From the NCBI RefSeq assembly GCF_006539725.1, contig NZ_BJNO01000001.1:434001-498000 (forward strand): DNA of 64,000 nt. Reading direction: 5' to 3'. Shown here in pieces: positions 24,925 to 33,865 of this stretch. A program made the translations under genes and the position numbers. Below the pieces are notes generated by a model. That model was given only the letters and a program-made list of their open reading frames with translations. It was not told where the DNA came from and made no database searches. The number at the start of each line of letters is the position of its first letter. Position 1 is the stretch's first letter. Origin of the DNA: Klebsiella terrigena (lineage in GTDB: Bacteria; Pseudomonadota; Gammaproteobacteria; Enterobacterales; Enterobacteriaceae).

Positions 24925-26172
24925 ATGTCTCCTTTCTCCCTGCGACCTGCCACAACGCTTCGGCCGCCCGTGTTACTGGGCAGCCAGTTTGTTTTCAACA
25001 TCGGCTTTTACGCGGTCGTCCCCTTCCTGGCCCTCTTTTTACGCGACGATCTGCTGCTCTCCGGCGGCGCGATCGGGCTGATCCTCGGGCTGCGCACCTT
25101 CTCCCAGCAGGGCATGTTTATCATCGGCGGCGCGCTCTCTGACCGATACGGCGCCAGGGTCGTTATCCTCTGCGGCTGCCTTATTCGTGTTGCGGGCTAT
25201 CTGCTGCTGGCATTCGGCCACTCCCTGTGGGCGATTATTCTGGGCGCCTGCCTGACCGGTATCGGTGGGGCGCTGTTTTCCCCATCTATTGAAGCGCTAC
25301 TGGCAAAGGCGGGGACGCAAAGCGAGGCACGCGGAAAGCGCAGCCGCGCGGAGTGGTTCGCGCTATTTGCCGTGTGCGGCGAACTTGGCGCCGTGCTGGG
25401 CCCGGTTGCTGGCGCCCTGCTTACGGGTTTCGGCTTTCGCCAGGTGGCGCTGGCCGGGGCCGGTATTTTTGTCATCGCGCTCGTGGTGCTGTTCTTCTGC
25501 CTCCCTGCCGCTCATCACGCGAAGCAGAGTCTAAAAATTCTCCCCTGGTGGACAACCTTCCGCCAGCCGCGCTTCGTCGCCTTTATCATTGCCTATAGTT
25601 CGTGGCTATTAAGCTACAACCAGCTCTATCTGGCGCTACCGGTGGAGATTCAGCGCTCGGGGGGCAGCGAGAAGGATCTCGGTCCGCTTTTTATGCTGGC
25701 CTCGGTGCTTATCATTGCCTTTCAGCTTCCGCTTGCGCGCTTCGCGCGGCGAGTGGGGGCCGTCAAAATCTTGCCGGTGGGATTTCTGCTGCTCTCCGCC
25801 GCTTTTGCCAGCGTGGCGATGTTCGCAGCCGCAGAGCCGCCGGAAGGCTGGCTGCGGTTAATGCCTGCGGCCTGTTTTGTGACGCTTTTGACGCTGGGGC
25901 AGATGCTGCTGGTGCCGTCAGCAAAGGATCTGATCCCCTGGTTTGCCGACGAGTCGACGCTTGGTGCGCACTATGGCGCACTGGCCACCGCCGGAGGCTT
26001 CGCGGTGCTGGCGGGTAATGTGCTGTTTGGCCCGCTGCTGGATGACGCGCTCATACCCTCCACGCGGGCCATCTATCCCTGGCTGCTGCTGGCGCTGTTT
26101 CCCTTATGCAGCAGCGTTGCCCTGGCCGTGATTTGTCGCCCGCTACGCAGCGCGCCGATCGCGAAAACCTGA
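24925..26172 (+). CDS. MFS exporter co-transcribed with the FecBCD-type importer
   Basis: This is a 415-residue major facilitator with twelve predicted helices. The loop after helix 2 reads GGALSDRYGARVVILCGCLIRVAGY, a good MFS signature, and FSPSIEALLAKAG follows helix 4, resembling MdtH/YfcJ-like exporters. It begins 11 bp downstream of the ATPase gene with only GGG as ribosome site, so coupling to the ABC genes is likely. Importer plus MFS in one operon is the layout seen for metallophore uptake with release of the free ligand, or for secretion of a self-made chelator. No biosynthetic genes are nearby. Confidence 0.85.
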   Translation: MSPFSLRPATTLRPPVLLGSQFVFNIGFYAVVPFLALFLRDDLLLSGGAIGLILGLRTFSQQGMFIIGGALSDRYGARVVILCGCLIRVAGYLLLAFGHSLWAIILGACLTGIGGALFSPSIEALLAKAGTQSEARGKRSRAEWFALFAVCGELGAVLGPVAGALLTGFGFRQVALAGAGIFVIALVVLFFCLPAAHHAKQSLKILPWWTTFRQPRFVAFIIAYSSWLLSYNQLYLALPVEIQRSGGSEKDLGPLFMLASVLIIAFQLPLARFARRVGAVKILPVGFLLLSAAFASVAMFAAAEPPEGWLRLMPAACFVTLLTLGQMLLVPSAKDLIPWFADESTLGAHYGALATAGGFAVLAGNVLFGPLLDDALIPSTRAIYPWLLLALFPLCSSVALAVICRPLRSAPIAKT

Positions 26173-26214
26173 ATGTCCGGAGCAACGGGACGCGCAGAGC
26201 GATTGAAAGCTGGA

Positions 26215-27102
26215 TCACTTCGTCCAGTTTTCGGCGAGGAAATCGACAAAGCAGCGTACTCTCGAAGAGAGGTGGCGTCTGGCGGCCCATAGCGCACAAA
26301 AATGCCCCTGCCTGACGCACGAACCCGGTAAAACTTCGCTCAAATCCCCCTTCTCCAGCGCATCGCGAACGACAAAATCGGGTACGTAACTTATGCCCAT
26401 TCCCGCCGCGCTTATGCCGATAACGGCTTCAATATTGTTGGCGGTTAACGCCGAAGCACAGGCGAAGTCTCCTGTTACGGTGATCCCCCGCAGCTCCCAC
26501 GGCTGTATTAGACCCGTCGAGGGGAAGCGGAAAAGAACGCATTGGTGAGCGCTTAAATCCTCCTCCGACCCCGGCGTGCCATATTTCTTCAGATAAGCGG
26601 GGCTGGCGCAGAGAACAAAATTGAAGCTGCCGAGCGTTTTCGACGTCAGCCTTGAATCAGCGAGGTCACCGCTTCGAATCACCACATCGAACCCTTCATC
26701 AATGATGTTTACCAGCCGATCGCTGAAGTCCAGATCCAGCTCTATCTGCGGATATTGGCGGGTAAAAGCAGGAAGAAGTGGAAGCAGCAGCCGATAGCCT
26801 ATAACCGGAAGAGAAACTCTGAGTTTTCCCGCTGGCTGACCGATGCTGCTGGTCAACTCTGCCTCCGCTTCCTGTAACTGCTCAAGAATATGCTGGCAGC
26901 GAACCAGCAATACCGCCCCCTCCGCCGTCAAGCTGACGCTCCTCGTACTGCGGTTGAAGAGCCTGACGCCCAGCTTTTGTTCGAGTCTGGCCACATTTTT
27001 GCCAACTGCTGAAGCTGAAATGCCGAGCAACCTTGCAGCCTGTACAAAGCTCAGCGTTTCCGCAGTCCTTACAAACGAGGTCAGTGAGGTGAAACTATCC
27101 AT
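26215..27102 (-). CDS. LysR-type transcriptional regulator
   Basis: This 295-residue protein has the HTH MDSFTSLTSFVRTAETLSFVQAARLLGISASAVGKNVARLEQKLGVRLFNRSTRSVSLTAEG and a coinducer domain with FVLCASPAYLKKYGTP and GMGISYVPDFVVRDAL. This is the CrgA/PA2758-like group. It is divergent from a 14-helix drug exporter gene with 123 bp between them and probably regulates it. It ends 43 bp from the converging MFS gene of the FecB-like operon. Confidence 0.91.
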   Translation of the reverse strand: MDSFTSLTSFVRTAETLSFVQAARLLGISASAVGKNVARLEQKLGVRLFNRSTRSVSLTAEGAVLLVRCQHILEQLQEAEAELTSSIGQPAGKLRVSLPVIGYRLLLPLLPAFTRQYPQIELDLDFSDRLVNIIDEGFDVVIRSGDLADSRLTSKTLGSFNFVLCASPAYLKKYGTPGSEEDLSAHQCVLFRFPSTGLIQPWELRGITVTGDFACASALTANNIEAVIGISAAGMGISYVPDFVVRDALEKGDLSEVLPGSCVRQGHFCALWAARRHLSSRVRCFVDFLAENWTK

Positions 27103-27225
27103 TGATTATGAACTTTATCTCTATTCTGTCGGTATATTCAGTCTATTTATCTGATTAATTGTCCGCAATAAGATGGCTGAAGTTTATTTGTTGCTCACGA
27201 TTGTTCCGCCAACAAAGGTCATCAG

Positions 27226-28755
27226 ATGCTCTCTTTCACTACATCGTTTCTTCGGCGCCCGGGAAGTCCTGCCGCGGCCTCAGTTTTTATAGCCGCCATG
27301 CTGCTGCCGTTCAGTTTTACCGGCGGCGTGGTGACCACTCCGGCTATCAGCCATGCGCTGGGCGGTTCACCGGCCGCTCTGTCATGGCTGACTAATGGAT
27401 TTATGCTGACTTTCGGCGGCTTTCTGCTGTCCGCCGGCGTTATTGCGGATGCCGTAGGCAGAAAACGGGTATTCATCCTCGGTTTGCTTCTCTTTTGTCT
27501 TAGCTGCCTGCTCATTTGCCTGGCCGAAGATACGGCCGCGATCGGCGTGCTCAGGTCGCTACAGGGCGTAGCGGCGGCGATGACGCTCGCCGGCGGCAGC
27601 GCAGTGCTGGCTCAGCTCTATGATGGCGTTGCCCGAACCCGGGCGTTCAGCGTACTGGGTACGCTGTTTGGGGCAGGATTAGCATTCGGACCGCTGGCGA
27701 TCGGGTATATAACCGACGCGTTAGGCTGGCGGTGGGTTTATGCCTCGATCGCCCTGCTTTCAGGAACCGTTATGCTGGCCGGCGCCCTGTTTATACCCGC
27801 CGCGCAAATAGGCTCCCGGCAAAAGGTGGATTATGCCGGCTTAGCGCTGTTCACCGCAGCCCTGGTTCTGTTTACTGCGGGGATAATGCTGGTGCCGACC
27901 TGGGGATTTTTATCACTTCGCGGATTGGCGCTGTTTATCACCGCCCTGGTGCTGTTCACCGCGTTCACGGCCCGCTGCCTGAACGTTACCTATCCGGTTT
28001 TCGATATATCACTTATGCGGCACCCGCGTTTCGTCGGCGTCCTGCTGCTGCCGGTGGCAACCTGCTATTGCTACGTGGTGCTGCTGATTATCGTCCCGCT
28101 GCATTTTATGGGGGGTGATGGGTTGAACGAGACGCAAAGTGCTTTTTATCTTATGGCGCTGACGGCACCGATGCTGATCTTTCCCTCGTTTGCCGCTCTG
28201 CTGACCCGCTGGTTTACTCCGGGATCGGTTTCGGCCGCAGGGCTGATACTCTCTGCGGCAGGATTGCTTATTCTCGGGCAGGCGTTGCAGGGCACCAGCG
28301 GCACGCTTCTGCTATTTGCGCTGGCTTTAACCGGTGCCGGGGCGGCACTTCCGTGGGGGCTGATGGATGGTCTGGCCATTTCCTCAGTGCCTGTCGAAAA
28401 AGCCGGTATGGCAGCGGGTTTGTTTAACACTGTTCGCGTGGCTGGCGAGGGCATTGCGCTGGCAATGGTTTCAGCATTTTTAGTTGAAATGAACGCGCTC
28501 AGCCTCAGAAGAGTCCTTCCCGGCTATGCGCCAGACATTATTGATAACGCGGCGACGTGGCTTGGCGGCGGAAACACGGCACGGGCGGCGGCTCTCTTAC
28601 CCGGTCTTTCTCATGCCTTGCTGAGAGAAAGCTATGATTCCGCCTATGTCTGGCTATTTCGCGTTCTCGCCGCCATCACGGTGCTATGCGCATTACTGGT
28701 CTGGCGGACGTTAGGGCAGAACAGCCGCGCTTATCCTGCCCCTGGGATCGGCTGA
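27226..28755 (+). CDS. MFS drug exporter, 14-helix DHA2 type
   Basis: The 509 residues form 14 predicted helices, as in EmrB/QacA/LmrB. Motif A reads SAGVIADAVGRKRVFILGL, helix 4-5 has LRSLQGVAAAMTLAGGSAVLAQLYDG, and motif C appears as GTLFGAGLAFGPLAIGYITDALGWRWVYASI. It should expel lipophilic drugs by proton antiport. AAAGGTCATCAG precedes the start. It is divergent from the LysR gene above. No membrane-fusion partner is nearby, so it is probably a stand-alone pump. Confidence 0.91.
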   Translation: MLSFTTSFLRRPGSPAAASVFIAAMLLPFSFTGGVVTTPAISHALGGSPAALSWLTNGFMLTFGGFLLSAGVIADAVGRKRVFILGLLLFCLSCLLICLAEDTAAIGVLRSLQGVAAAMTLAGGSAVLAQLYDGVARTRAFSVLGTLFGAGLAFGPLAIGYITDALGWRWVYASIALLSGTVMLAGALFIPAAQIGSRQKVDYAGLALFTAALVLFTAGIMLVPTWGFLSLRGLALFITALVLFTAFTARCLNVTYPVFDISLMRHPRFVGVLLLPVATCYCYVVLLIIVPLHFMGGDGLNETQSAFYLMALTAPMLIFPSFAALLTRWFTPGSVSAAGLILSAAGLLILGQALQGTSGTLLLFALALTGAGAALPWGLMDGLAISSVPVEKAGMAAGLFNTVRVAGEGIALAMVSAFLVEMNALSLRRVLPGYAPDIIDNAATWLGGGNTARAAALLPGLSHALLRESYDSAYVWLFRVLAAITVLCALLVWRTLGQNSRAYPAPGIG

Positions 28756-28821
28756 ATACCCGGGCACGCGGGTACTCGGGTTGGGTTATGTCACCACGCA
28801 GGGCGCGTGCCGACATGGGTA

Positions 28822-29409
28822 TCAGCCAGTACGTTGCAATCCGCGAAGTAGCAGGTTCAGAGCGGTAATGGCTTTTGTCAGCCGGGTCTCGCTTTCTTCA
28901 CCGTCGGCAATCCAGAATGCCGCTTCTGCCAGGCTACCGTAAATCAGCGAAGCCAAGCCCTGCGGATCGACGTCATCAACGACACCTTGCCGAATCAGAT
29001 TGCGAATCAGGCAGCGCATGGATTCCACGCACTGACGTTGCGATTCAGGCGAAGAACCGCCTAACACCGCTTTTGCATCACGCAACACAATGCGCTGAAA
29101 TTCAGGTTCCAGCGCCATTTCGAGGTAAGCCCGACAGCGGTTGCAAAAGCCTTCCCACGGATCGGCTGCATGACTGGAAATCGCCTGCAGGCGTTGATCC
29201 ATCTCGTCATCGATCTGCGCCACAACGGCCGTCAGCAATCCTTTTTTGTCACCAAAATGATGATAAAGCGCACCGCGGGTCAGCCCTGCCTGCGCAGTCA
29301 GGTCATCCATCGAGGTTTCGGCGTAGCCGTATTCGCAAAAAACCTTACGGGCAGTGGCTAACAATGTCGCTCTTGTCTCTTCCATCTCAGCGCGGGTTCG
29401 GCGAACCAT
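28822..29409 (-). CDS. TetR-family repressor
   Basis: The 195-residue protein has an N-terminal TetR HTH (RATLLATARKVFCEYGYAETSMDDLTAQAGLTRGALYHHFGDKKGLLTAVV) and a helical ligand domain of the TetR_C_33 sort. It is divergent from an MFS pump gene. Three copies of a CATAC-N5-GTATG-like operator fill the gap between the two starts, so it almost certainly represses both itself and the pump. The inducer is probably a substrate of the pumps that follow. Confidence 0.94.
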   Translation of the reverse strand: MVRRTRAEMEETRATLLATARKVFCEYGYAETSMDDLTAQAGLTRGALYHHFGDKKGLLTAVVAQIDDEMDQRLQAISSHAADPWEGFCNRCRAYLEMALEPEFQRIVLRDAKAVLGGSSPESQRQCVESMRCLIRNLIRQGVVDDVDPQGLASLIYGSLAEAAFWIADGEESETRLTKAITALNLLLRGLQRTG

Positions 29410-29421
29410 AATCTTCCTCTT

Positions 29422-29492
29422 ACATACGATGCGAATGATTGTTTACATACAACGCGTATGAATATAGGATTGGATTCATACGCGTTGTATGT
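29422..29492. promoter_or_regulatory. Array of three TetR operators CATAC-N5-GTATG
   Basis: Two perfect copies lie at 29446-29460 (CATACAACGCGTATG) and 29478-29492 (CATACGCGTTGTATG), and a degenerate one at about 29423-29437 (CATACGATGCGAATG). The two perfect copies are also inverted images of each other: with flanks they form a perfect 20-bp inverted repeat (29444-29463 and 29474-29493) with a ten-base spacer. Coordinates are good to within one or two bases. Confidence 0.85.
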
Positions 29493-29543
29493 ATTGTCGC
29501 TGTGCCACCGCGTTGTGGCAAGCAAATGCTACCGGAGATGATG

Positions 29544-30737
29544 ATGGCTAATCTGTATCGAGACCTTTTCGCTGTCCCTGGAACGGGACATTTTTCCGCT
29601 GCGGGTCTGCTTGCACGGCTCCCACTGCCGATGGCAGGCATCGGGATTATCACGCTATTTTCGCAGCAGGGCGGCTATGCGCTGGCCGGCGCTATTTCCG
29701 CGACCTTTGTTCTGACCTACGCCCTGCTGTCACCGCAGATCTCCCGCTATGTGGATCGCTATGGGCAGCTGCGGGTTTTGCCTGTGGCAACGGCTATCAG
29801 CGTCACCGGCTTTCTCATCCTCATAGCCTGCTCCTACCGGAGTATTGCCACCTGGGCGCCGTTTTTCGGCGCATCCCTGGCAGGATTTATGCCGAGTATG
29901 TCTGCCATGGTACGGGCACGCTGGACGGCGCTGTACCGGGGCCAGGCGCGTTTGCAGACCGCCTATTCGCTTGAAACAGTGCTCGATGAGCTAACGTTTA
30001 TCGTTGGCCCGCCCCTCTCGATTGGCCTTTCCATCGCGCTGTTTCCGCAGGCGGGTCTGCTGCTTACCGCGCTTTTGCTGTTTTTCGGCGTCTTTGCACT
30101 GGTGCTACAGCGCGGCACGGAACCTCCGATAATGGCGTGCCCAGGCGGCAAAATTGGCTCTGGCTCGGTCATGGGTATGGCAAGCGTACGGCTGTTGGCG
30201 CTGCTGATGGTGGCAATGGGCGTCATTGTCGGCACCATTGATATCGTGAGTGTCGCCTACGCCGGACAGCTGGAGCAGCCGGCAGCGGCCGGCCTGGTGT
30301 TATCCGCGTATGCCGCTGGTTCATGTCTGTCCGGATTACTCTATGGCTCACTCAAACTGAAAACCCCGCTCCATCGGCTGTTGTGGTTAGGCGGGCTGGC
30401 AACGGCCACCACCACCGTCCCACTGATACTGGTCACAAATCTTACCGCGCTGGCGGCAGCCGTCCTGGTGGCGGGCCTCTTTTTCGCCCCAACCATGATC
30501 GTCGCCATGTCGCTCATTGAACGTCAGGTCTCAGAAAGCCAGTTAACAGAGGGCATGACCTGGCTGCTGGCCGGGCTGAACGTGGGCGTTGCGCTGGGCG
30601 CCGCGATTGCCGGTCAGGTTGTTGATAGCAGCGGATCGCGGGTTGGATTCTACGTCGCCTTCTGTGCCGGAGTCCTGGTACTGCTTATGGCATTTTTAAG
30701 TCATTTAACCCTGCACAAGCAGGATAATCGCGCCTGA
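29544..30737 (+). CDS. MFS transporter in the TetR-controlled operon
   Basis: This 397-residue major facilitator starts at ATG 29544, six bases after ACCGGAG; ATG codons just before it are too close to the site. The N-terminal half has GIITLFSQQGGYALAGAISATFVLTYALLSPQISRYVDRYGQLRVLPVATAISV, and the middle has MVRARWTALYRGQARLQTAYSLETVLDELTFIVGPPLS. This SYSLE-DELxFxxGP pattern is frequent in actinobacterial-type MFS efflux proteins. It is controlled by the TetR array upstream. A second MFS gene starts 25 bp downstream. Confidence 0.89.
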   Translation: MANLYRDLFAVPGTGHFSAAGLLARLPLPMAGIGIITLFSQQGGYALAGAISATFVLTYALLSPQISRYVDRYGQLRVLPVATAISVTGFLILIACSYRSIATWAPFFGASLAGFMPSMSAMVRARWTALYRGQARLQTAYSLETVLDELTFIVGPPLSIGLSIALFPQAGLLLTALLLFFGVFALVLQRGTEPPIMACPGGKIGSGSVMGMASVRLLALLMVAMGVIVGTIDIVSVAYAGQLEQPAAAGLVLSAYAAGSCLSGLLYGSLKLKTPLHRLLWLGGLATATTTVPLILVTNLTALAAAVLVAGLFFAPTMIVAMSLIERQVSESQLTEGMTWLLAGLNVGVALGAAIAGQVVDSSGSRVGFYVAFCAGVLVLLMAFLSHLTLHKQDNRA

Positions 30738-30762
30738 GCCGGGTGCGTCTTCGGGATATAAA

Positions 30763-31944
30763 ATGATGAATACATTTTCTGGCATGAAATCTGTTCGCCG
30801 CCGCTGGACGGCAGTTATTGCTGTCGGTCTGGCGACTTTCTCGGTTGTCACCACAGAAATGCTCCCGGTGGGCTTGCTGACATCCATAGCCGAAACGCTC
30901 AGCATCACCACCGGAAGCGCGGGTCTGATGATCTCCCTGCCAGCATTACTGGCAGCGTTATTCGCCCCGTTCGTGGTCATTGCATCGGGTGGAATAGATC
31001 GCCGATGGATATTGTGTGGCCTGCTGGCGTTACTGGTGATAGCCAATCTTGCCTCCGCGCTGGCACCAAATCTGATCTTAATGCTCGCAGCCCGGGTTCT
31101 GGTTGGCTTCTGCATGGGGGGAATTTGGGCGATCGCGGGCGGTCTTGCCTCACGCCTGGTTCCGCAGAACGCTACTGGCCTGGCAACCTCTATTATCTTT
31201 GGTGGTGTTGCTGCTGCATCGGTATTGGGCGTGCCCCTGGGGGCGTTTATTGGCGATGCCATCGGCTGGCGCTGGGCATTTGGGATCATGGCAGTATTCA
31301 GCGCACTGGTGCTGGTATTCCACCTTGCGGTCATTCCGTCGCTGCCCGTTACGGGTTCGGCTAACATTAGCCAGTTCATTACCCAGCTTGGCAACCGCAA
31401 AATACAAACGGGCTTGTTCCTGACGCTATTACTCGTAACAGGCCATTTCGTGGCCTTCACCTTTGTGCGCCCGCTGCTGATCTCAGTGTCAGGAGTTGAT
31501 ACGCAGTGGATAGGTGCCATTTTATTCGCCTACGGTGCCGCCGGCATCGCAGGTAATTTTCTGGCGGGTATCGCCGCGGCGCGCTGTACAACATTCACCC
31601 TGATTGCGATTGCGGCTGGGCTCGCGTTAACACCGTTACTGTTCATTACCGCCGGGCAATCGGTCACAGGTGGGGCGGGTATCCTCATCTTCTGGGGGCT
31701 GGCTTACGGTGGGCTTTCGGTCGGGCTGATGACCTGGATGATGAAAGCCGCACCTCGTGCCCTGGAGATCGCCGCGGCGCTTTATGTCGGGGTGTTCAAT
31801 ACAGGGATTGCGCTGGGGTCATGGAGCGGGGGTCAGATAGTAGATATGTTAGCCCTGACAGATACGCTCTGGCTGGCCTGCGGGTTAGCGGCCGCAGCCT
31901 TATTTTTGGCGGTAGCGGCTGGCATGAATCGAGGTGATGCGTAA
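30763..31944 (+). CDS. MFS transporter, DHA1 efflux type (YdhP/SotB-like)
   Basis: This 393-residue protein has twelve predicted helices. The start VGLATFSVVTTEMLPVGLLTSIAETL and the segment LVGFCMGGIWAIAGGLASRLVPQNATGLATSIIFGGVAAASVLGVPLGAFIGD are characteristic of the NepI/YdhP/SotB (sugar or nucleoside efflux) branch. The gene lies 25 bp after the first MFS gene and should share its TetR-controlled transcript, an unusual tandem of two MFS pumps. The substrates are unknown. Confidence 0.9.
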   Translation: MMNTFSGMKSVRRRWTAVIAVGLATFSVVTTEMLPVGLLTSIAETLSITTGSAGLMISLPALLAALFAPFVVIASGGIDRRWILCGLLALLVIANLASALAPNLILMLAARVLVGFCMGGIWAIAGGLASRLVPQNATGLATSIIFGGVAAASVLGVPLGAFIGDAIGWRWAFGIMAVFSALVLVFHLAVIPSLPVTGSANISQFITQLGNRKIQTGLFLTLLLVTGHFVAFTFVRPLLISVSGVDTQWIGAILFAYGAAGIAGNFLAGIAAARCTTFTLIAIAAGLALTPLLFITAGQSVTGGAGILIFWGLAYGGLSVGLMTWMMKAAPRALEIAAALYVGVFNTGIALGSWSGGQIVDMLALTDTLWLACGLAAAALFLAVAAGMNRGDA

Positions 31945-32154
31945 TAAGAACGAATCCCGGCCTGGCGCAGGCGAATTGCGCTCGTTACAAATATCGGCAA
32001 GGGCAATCAATAGAGAACAAGCATGCCGGGTCTACGAGGATGGTTTCACGCAGAAAAAGAGCCGACATAATCACCTGTTCTTATACCAAATCAAACAGCA
32101 CTCGATAGTTGAATGTTTTACTGAATATTCTTCTTTGCTGGCGGGAGTATAAAC

Positions 32155-32544
32155 ATGATTGACCACACCGGATTCAGCGTCATAAATCTTGAAGACAGTA
32201 AACTTTTTTATACAAGCGTTCTCGCAAGTCTTGGTTATATTATCCGGCTTGAATTCCCTGGTAAGGCGGTAGGCTTTGGTCCCGCCCAACTCGATGAAGG
32301 GGTAGATCCAGGGGGCGCGTTCTGGTTAACGCTGGGTACCCCCTCCACGCCCCGGATGCATCTTGCCTTCAGTGCAAAAAATAAAGAGGAAGTGGAGGCA
32401 TTCCACTGCGCTGCCCTCCGGGCTGGTGGAAAAGATAATGGTGCACCGGGGTACAGGCCCCATTATCACCCTGGATATTACGCTGCGTTTATCCTTGATC
32501 CTGATGGGTACAATATAGAGGCGGTTTACCACGAGACGAGATAG
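32155..32544 (+). CDS. VOC-superfamily protein (glyoxalase/dioxygenase fold)
   Basis: This 129-residue protein starts after GGGAGTATAAAC. It has two beta-alpha-beta-beta-beta units: IDHTGFSVINLEDSKLFYTSVLASLGY at the start and GYYAAFILDPDGYNIEAVYHE at the end. The potential metal ligands are His in DHTG, His in MHLAF and Glu in IEAVYH. The layout is the common single-domain VOC form that serves as glyoxalase, fosfomycin- or bleomycin-resistance-like protein. The substrate is not known, and it is not clearly in an operon with the MFS genes. Confidence 0.87.
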   Translation: MIDHTGFSVINLEDSKLFYTSVLASLGYIIRLEFPGKAVGFGPAQLDEGVDPGGAFWLTLGTPSTPRMHLAFSAKNKEEVEAFHCAALRAGGKDNGAPGYRPHYHPGYYAAFILDPDGYNIEAVYHETR

Positions 32545-32709
32545 CGGCTAATGTACTATCGGGCGGTATCAGTTCAATAAAAGGCGTTAGTTCATTGATT
32601 AATTTGACATTATGAGTGCATCTGTTTCAAGGAAATGTCTTACATCGTCTTACTGTATTATTAAGAGACAAGTTTGACCATAATCGTAACTAATCAATCC
32701 TGTGTAAAC

Positions 32710-32752
32710 ACGCTACCCTGCTCCCTCTTTCTTTAGGGTAGCGTTGCCTTTT
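32710..32752 (+). terminator. Rho-independent terminator
   Basis: ACGCTACCCT and AGGGTAGCGT form a perfect 10-bp stem around a 15-base loop, followed by TGCCTTTTT. It lies 165 bp after the VOC gene and 55 bp before the next gene. Confidence 0.8.
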
Positions 32753-32806
32753 TCCGGCTGCGCATGTCCTGTTGACTTATTCTGTAAAAGGATTACTTTT
32801 CAGGAC

Positions 32807-33787
32807 ATGAAAAAGATACTCATTATTGTCCCCGATGGCGGCATGCTGTTTGAATCCGCCGGTATTGCCGACATTCTGATGCAGGCCAACCGCCTGCATC
32901 AGGAAGGCGCTACAAACGCCTGTTACCAGGTTCAGTTAGCGACAACCCAACCGCATCAGGTTATCCATGGTCAGTCGGGTTTAAATCTACTGGCAGATCA
33001 CCGCCTGCATGAGATAGACCCTCGCGAGCCTCTCGATACCATCATTATCACCGGCAGAGGTCAAAACCCGCAGGAAGGCGTTGCGGTGGTCGACTGGCTG
33101 CGCCTTGCCGCTCCCCATGCCCGCCGCATTGCATCCATTTGCGGCGGTGCGATGCTGCTGGCGCAAAGCGGGCTGCTGGACGGCAGACGAGCCACCACTC
33201 ACTGGAAGCTGCTGGAAACCCTGCAGGCAGAATTTCCCCAGGTGCGCGTCGAAGGCGGTCCGCTGTACGTTCAGGACGAACACATCTGGACATCAGGCGG
33301 GGTCAGTTCCGGCTTTGACCTTACCCTGGCGCTGGTGGAAGAGGACTACGGCTTCAGCCTGGCGCGCGACATCGCCCAGGACTTCGTTATGTACCTGCGT
33401 CGTCCCGGAGGCCAGCTGCAGTTTAGCCGCTACAACCTTCAGCAGACCAGCACCCTGGGCCCGATTAACGATCTGCTGGCCTGGCTGCTCGAGAACCTCA
33501 CCGCCGATCTCAGCGTCGATAAGCTTGCGGCAAGAGTCGCCATGAGTCCGCGCAACTTCACCCGCGTGTTTACCCGGGAAACCGGCGCTTCGCCGGCGCG
33601 CTACGTCGCCGAAGCCCGCCTGGCCGCCGCCCGCCAGCGTCTGGAGCAGACCAACGAGACGCTGGATCGTATCGCCGAACAAAGCGGATTTGGCAGCAGC
33701 ATTAACCTGCGACGGCTATTTGAAAAACAGCTTCACCTCACGCCCGGTGAATATCGCCAGCGCTTTCACTGCCGTAAAATGGCGTAA
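32807..33787 (+). CDS. GlxA-type regulator (DJ-1/PfpI domain plus AraC HTH)
   Basis: The protein has 326 residues from ATG 32807 (AGGA just upstream), with a DJ-1/PfpI domain (about 1-195) and an AraC HTH pair (about 215-320). The elbow region is IASICGGAMLLAQSGLLDGRRATTHW and the DNA-binding part has VAMSPRNFTRVFTRETGASPARYVAEARL. It is the third GlxA-type regulator in the window. It directly precedes a GAPDH gene on the same strand, with a perfect palindrome in the 78-bp gap, so control of that gene is likely. DJ-1-type domains in some regulators respond to reactive aldehydes, which would fit a triose-related target, but this is inference. Confidence 0.9.
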   Translation: MKKILIIVPDGGMLFESAGIADILMQANRLHQEGATNACYQVQLATTQPHQVIHGQSGLNLLADHRLHEIDPREPLDTIIITGRGQNPQEGVAVVDWLRLAAPHARRIASICGGAMLLAQSGLLDGRRATTHWKLLETLQAEFPQVRVEGGPLYVQDEHIWTSGGVSSGFDLTLALVEEDYGFSLARDIAQDFVMYLRRPGGQLQFSRYNLQQTSTLGPINDLLAWLLENLTADLSVDKLAARVAMSPRNFTRVFTRETGASPARYVAEARLAAARQRLEQTNETLDRIAEQSGFGSSINLRRLFEKQLHLTPGEYRQRFHCRKMA

Positions 33788-33801
33788 AGTGATCCTTTTT
33801 T

Positions 33802-33820
33802 GTCATTTACGCCAAATGAC
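33802..33820. promoter_or_regulatory. Palindrome between the GlxA-type and GAPDH genes
   Basis: GTCATTT-ACGCC-AAATGAC is a perfect 7-bp inverted repeat, 46 bp upstream of the GAPDH start codon. It could be the operator of the regulator just upstream, or a weak intercistronic hairpin. Confidence 0.5.
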
Positions 33821-33865
33821 GACCGGCCTACATTACCTGCAGAGACAACAGATAAGGAGTTGATC

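Noticed and set aside
30705..31520. 271-codon minus-strand frame across the MFS genes
   Set aside because: It has a composition typical of a shadow frame (high Thr, Pro, Arg) and is antisense to two clear MFS genes.
31934..32152. 72-codon frame between the second MFS gene and the VOC gene
   Set aside because: It has no protein-family pattern and no good ribosome site. It overlaps the end of the MFS gene in another frame.
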